In this document: piece after piece, positions 61,959 to 64,000 of the stretch
How the letters are laid out: every line of letters starts with the position of its first letter
Numbering within the stretch: position 1 is the first letter of the stretch
Source of the DNA: Bacteroidales bacterium
GTDB lineage: Bacteria > Bacteroidota > Bacteroidia > Bacteroidales > UBA932
Length of the DNA: 64,000 bases
Assembly: GCA_022653735.1 (NCBI GenBank)
Contig: JALCSU010000006.1
Coordinates: forward strand, 19,309-83,308
Reading direction: 5' to 3'
Made by a program: the position numbers and the translations under genes
Notes under the pieces: generated by a model
Database searches by the model: none
The model's input: the letters and a program-made list of their open reading frames with translations, nothing else
Told to the model about the DNA's origin: nothing

Positions 61959-62051
61959 CTTTCAAGTGCAAAAACACCCTTCTTGTACTTGAAAGGACTG
62001 GAACGGTGGCTTTCAAGTGCAAAACCACCCCTTTTTGTACTTGAAAGGACT
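61959..62051. repeat. Two tandem palindromic units
   Basis: CTTTCAAGTGCAAAA ... TTGTACTTGAAAGGACTG occurs twice (starting 61959 and 62010, 51 bp apart). Within each unit CTTTCAAGT and ACTTGAAAG pair. Two units without spacers of constant content do not make a CRISPR array. Confidence 0.75.
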
Positions 62052-62100
62052 GAAATGAGAGCTCCCCTGATGATTCCGGGGCCCATTCGGCTCTTCGCGG

Positions 62101-62505
62101 CTATTTTCTGATATATTGATTCTCGCTTTCGGGTGTTTTTGCGCTGTCGTACCGCTCAACGCTCATGCGGAGGTCGTATTTCTCTCGAAACCCCGTGATG
62201 GTTGTCATCATAGGTAAAAAATGATGAGCATCAAGGGCTTCCTGGCTGGCCCAACTGTCGATGAGAAGGATGGTCTGGGGATCATCCAGAGACTGGTAAT
62301 ACTCATAGCGCAGGTTTCCTTCCCCTGACCGGATGGCATCCACCGTGCCGCTGGAAATCATCTCCTCGGCAAATTTCAGCGCATTATCATTGATTCCGGT
62401 GTGACGAAGACTAATTGTAATTGGCATAGGCTCTGCTTGTTTATTGTTCACGCATCCTGTCAGTAGAAGCGAAAACGCAAGAATTAGTGTCAGAATTCTT
62501 ACCAT
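62101..62505 (-). CDS. Antibiotic-biosynthesis-monooxygenase-like lipoprotein
   Basis: 134 residues. Lipobox LLLTGC (Cys17) after a hydrophobic signal. The mature part has the ferredoxin-like ABM fold: KFAEEMISSGTVDAIRSGEG, NLRYEYYQSLDDPQTILLID, SWASQEALDAHHFLPMMTTI. Such domains act as small oxygenases or heme/quinone-handling proteins. Anchored to a membrane facing the periplasm. Confidence 0.9.
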   Translation of the reverse strand: MVRILTLILAFSLLLTGCVNNKQAEPMPITISLRHTGINDNALKFAEEMISSGTVDAIRSGEGNLRYEYYQSLDDPQTILLIDSWASQEALDAHHFLPMMTTITGFREKYDLRMSVERYDSAKTPESENQYIRK

Positions 62506-62518
62506 GGCGAATTGGCCA

Positions 62519-62551
62519 ATTCAGGTTTATCGAAACAAATTTACGCATTCT
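62519..62551 (-). promoter_or_regulatory. Promoter and cassette-type right end of the ABM gene
   Basis: On the minus strand AATGCGTAAATTTG (with -7 TAAATTTG) is followed by TTTCGATAAACCTGAATT, the end motif seen at 46090 in the opposite orientation. The ATG at 62505 follows 14 bp later. Confidence 0.65.
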
Positions 62552-62676
62552 GTCCTAAACCCGAGTCAACATAAATTTGGAAAGGAGTCTCAGTCGGCCA
62601 CGCAAGGAAATACGCTTCAGAAAAATCATGTCCTTGCATCACATAGTAGGTGAACGTAACCAGAAAAGCCCGGAAG

Positions 62677-63859
62677 TTTGACACATTCTTGAATTAAGAA
62701 TATTCGCAAATAATTGATGGACTTTTTCGTAAAAGTCTTTTTTTGTCAATTATATTTCTGTATTTATAGCTATATACGGTTATGTTATATGAAACTAACT
62801 ATCAGCAAGTCTAAAAACGCCACGCTTTACTATGTCCAGAAGTCCTATAGGACGGAGTCCGGGAAGAGTTCAACAAGGACGGTGGAGCGCCTGGGGAGCA
62901 TCGAGGAGGTTGAGGCAAGGTTCGGAAAGGAGAATACGATGGAAGCGGTCCAAGAATACATCAAGGGGCTGACCAAGGCAGACAAGGAGCTCCGCAGGGA
63001 CGTGGTCGTAAAGTTCTCCCAGAGCGCCCTGGTCAAGAAGGACGAACGGCGCTGCTTCAACGGCGGCTACCTGTTCCTGCAGAAAGTCTACCACGAACTG
63101 GGTCTTGATAAGATTTGCAAAAAGATAGAGAAGAAGCACAAGAACGAATATGACCTGGACGACATCCTTCAAATGCTGCTCTACACGAGGGTGCTGTATC
63201 CCGGCTCCAAGCGTTCATCCCTGGAGGATGCGAAGCGCTTCATCGAGCGGCCGAAGTCAGACATCCATCAGGTCTACAGGGCGTTGTCGCTTCTGGCAAA
63301 GGAGAGCGATGGATAAAGACGACGCTCAGCAAGACCGGCGAGGAACTGTCGCAGAGGCTCATCGTCACCTTCTCGTTCAAGTACCGCGACTACCTGCGGC
63401 ACGCGCGCGGGAAGCAGACTGCGAGAGCAGAGAGCATCATCAAGCGCGGGGCGGCCGGCAAGCTCGGCAAAGGGCAGAACGACCCAAAACGCTTCATCAA
63501 GTGCGAATCCTGTACAAGTACCTCGCGAAGAAGATCAACCGCGGAGGACGGCGCTTCTCTCCCGATGAGATAATCGGCACTCTTCAGGACATGAACTTCC
63601 TCGCCGTGAACGGAGAAGGCTATGTCCCCACATATACACGGACGGACGTCACCAACAACCTGCATGGCTCCGCCGGCTTCAGGACGGATACGCAGATCGT
63701 CTCAAAACAGAGAATGAATGCCATCATCGCAGAATCTAAAAAATCTACGAAAAAGGACTAAAAGGAGTCCGTATAGCTACAAAGTTCCAGAACGCAAGAG
63801 TCCCCAAATCGCCATTTCAGCGGTCTGGGGACTCGATTTCTCAAAAGCAATGTGTCAAA
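62677..63859 (+). mobile_element. IS1634-like insertion sequence, internally deleted
   Basis: TTTGACACATT (62677-62687) is repeated in inverted form as AATGTGTCAAA (63849-63859). The element is 1183 bp, shorter than intact relatives of this group, in line with a deletion inside its transposase gene. Confidence 0.75.
62789..63761 (+). pseudogene. IS1634-family transposase remnant
   Basis: ATG 62789: MKLTISKSKNATLYYVQKSY, RTVERLGSIEEVEARFG and LDDILQMLLYTRVLYPGSKR are the typical start. At about 63312 the frame breaks (LLAKESDG). It resumes after a large deletion with TTLSKTGEELSQRLIVTFSF and KYRDYLRHARGKQ, then shifts again into YLAKKINRGGRRFSPDEIIG, GYVPTYTRTDVTNNLHGS to TAA 63761. The DDE core is mostly absent. 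Confidence 0.85.
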
Positions 63860-63933
63860 GATGAGAAATTAAGTAGTCGCTCCTTAAGAGTTATTTAATA
63901 AATTGACAATCAATCAAATAAAAGTAGTATTTT

Positions 63934-63964
63934 TTGTTTTTGTCTGCGGAATTTCGTACCTTTA
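63934..63964 (+). promoter_or_regulatory. Promoter for a gene beyond the window
   Basis: TTG (63934-63936), 20-nt spacer, TACCTTTA (63957-63964). No open gene is completed before base 64000. Confidence 0.65.
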
Positions 63965-64000
63965 TGTCTGGAAACCTTGCAGAAAATGATAGGAAAATCA

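Overview
The window looks like an accessory island of a Bacteroidales (Bacteroidota) genome. The best evidence is the promoter form TTG-N20-TAnnTTTG, the Bacteroidota -33/-7 consensus. It recurs with an exact 20-nt spacer at 1921-1951, 5054-5084, 14077-14107, 20024-20054 (minus), 52132-52162 and 63934-63964, and inside two controller-gene operators. Weak Shine-Dalgarno sequences and the gene families (GmrSD, AbiE, HxlR, AraC, IS66, IS21 and IS1634-like remnants) agree. No tRNA, rRNA, ribosomal-protein or other core gene was recognised.

Layout. 1-5 kb: a restriction-modification locus (cut-off methyltransferase, two unrecognised genes, controller), a long prokaryotic Argonaute that lacks its catalytic residues, and a decapitated vsr. 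5-12.6 kb: a Sel1/deiminase/glycosylase operon, a ClpP-like protease divergent from a WYL regulator that leads a nuclease/phosphoesterase operon, and a two-gene unit under what looks like the same operator. 12.6-14.1 kb: GC-rich sequence with no convincing gene. 14.2-20 kb: phage-like structural paralogues and cassette-like gene units. 20.9-27.5 kb: a minus-strand run HIRAN, Sel1, GmrSD, WYL, PUA/EVE-like, VWA, then two small HTH genes. 27.6-32.7 kb: an AT-rich block with a KAP NTPase and a complete C-R-M system. 32.8-38 kb: lysis-gene remnants and an AbiE module with a third gene. 38-46 kb: DUF1848, a degraded IS, truncated defence and phage genes, IS21 debris. 46-51 kb: detoxification and stress genes in cassette-like units. 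51-64 kb: IS66 scrap, an AAA ATPase behind 33-bp periodic repeats, a redox cluster, duplicated fragments and an IS1634-like remnant.

How the parts work together. Most of the island is defence (two R-M systems, Argonaute, GmrSD, AbiE, KAP NTPase, WYL-linked nuclease operon) or redox/electrophile stress (AraC- and HxlR-linked reductases, flavodoxin, cupin, metallo-hydrolases). Both R-M controllers sit behind the same 33-bp operator and have near-identical recognition helices, so they may cross-talk. The WYL regulator at 9.1 kb probably controls both its own operon and the 11.6-kb unit through helically phased TGCCGAA sites. Many genes are truncated or carry single internal stops, as expected in a hotspot of repeated insertion and decay.

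The strongest unexplained signals are: cassette-like units with inverted TTTCGATAAAC...GAATT ends and a conserved GCCCCG hairpin between them; the 33-bp periodic array before the ATPase; the shared R-M operator; the phased WYL-type sites; three att-like regions containing CTGCATCGG; and the GC-rich non-coding block.
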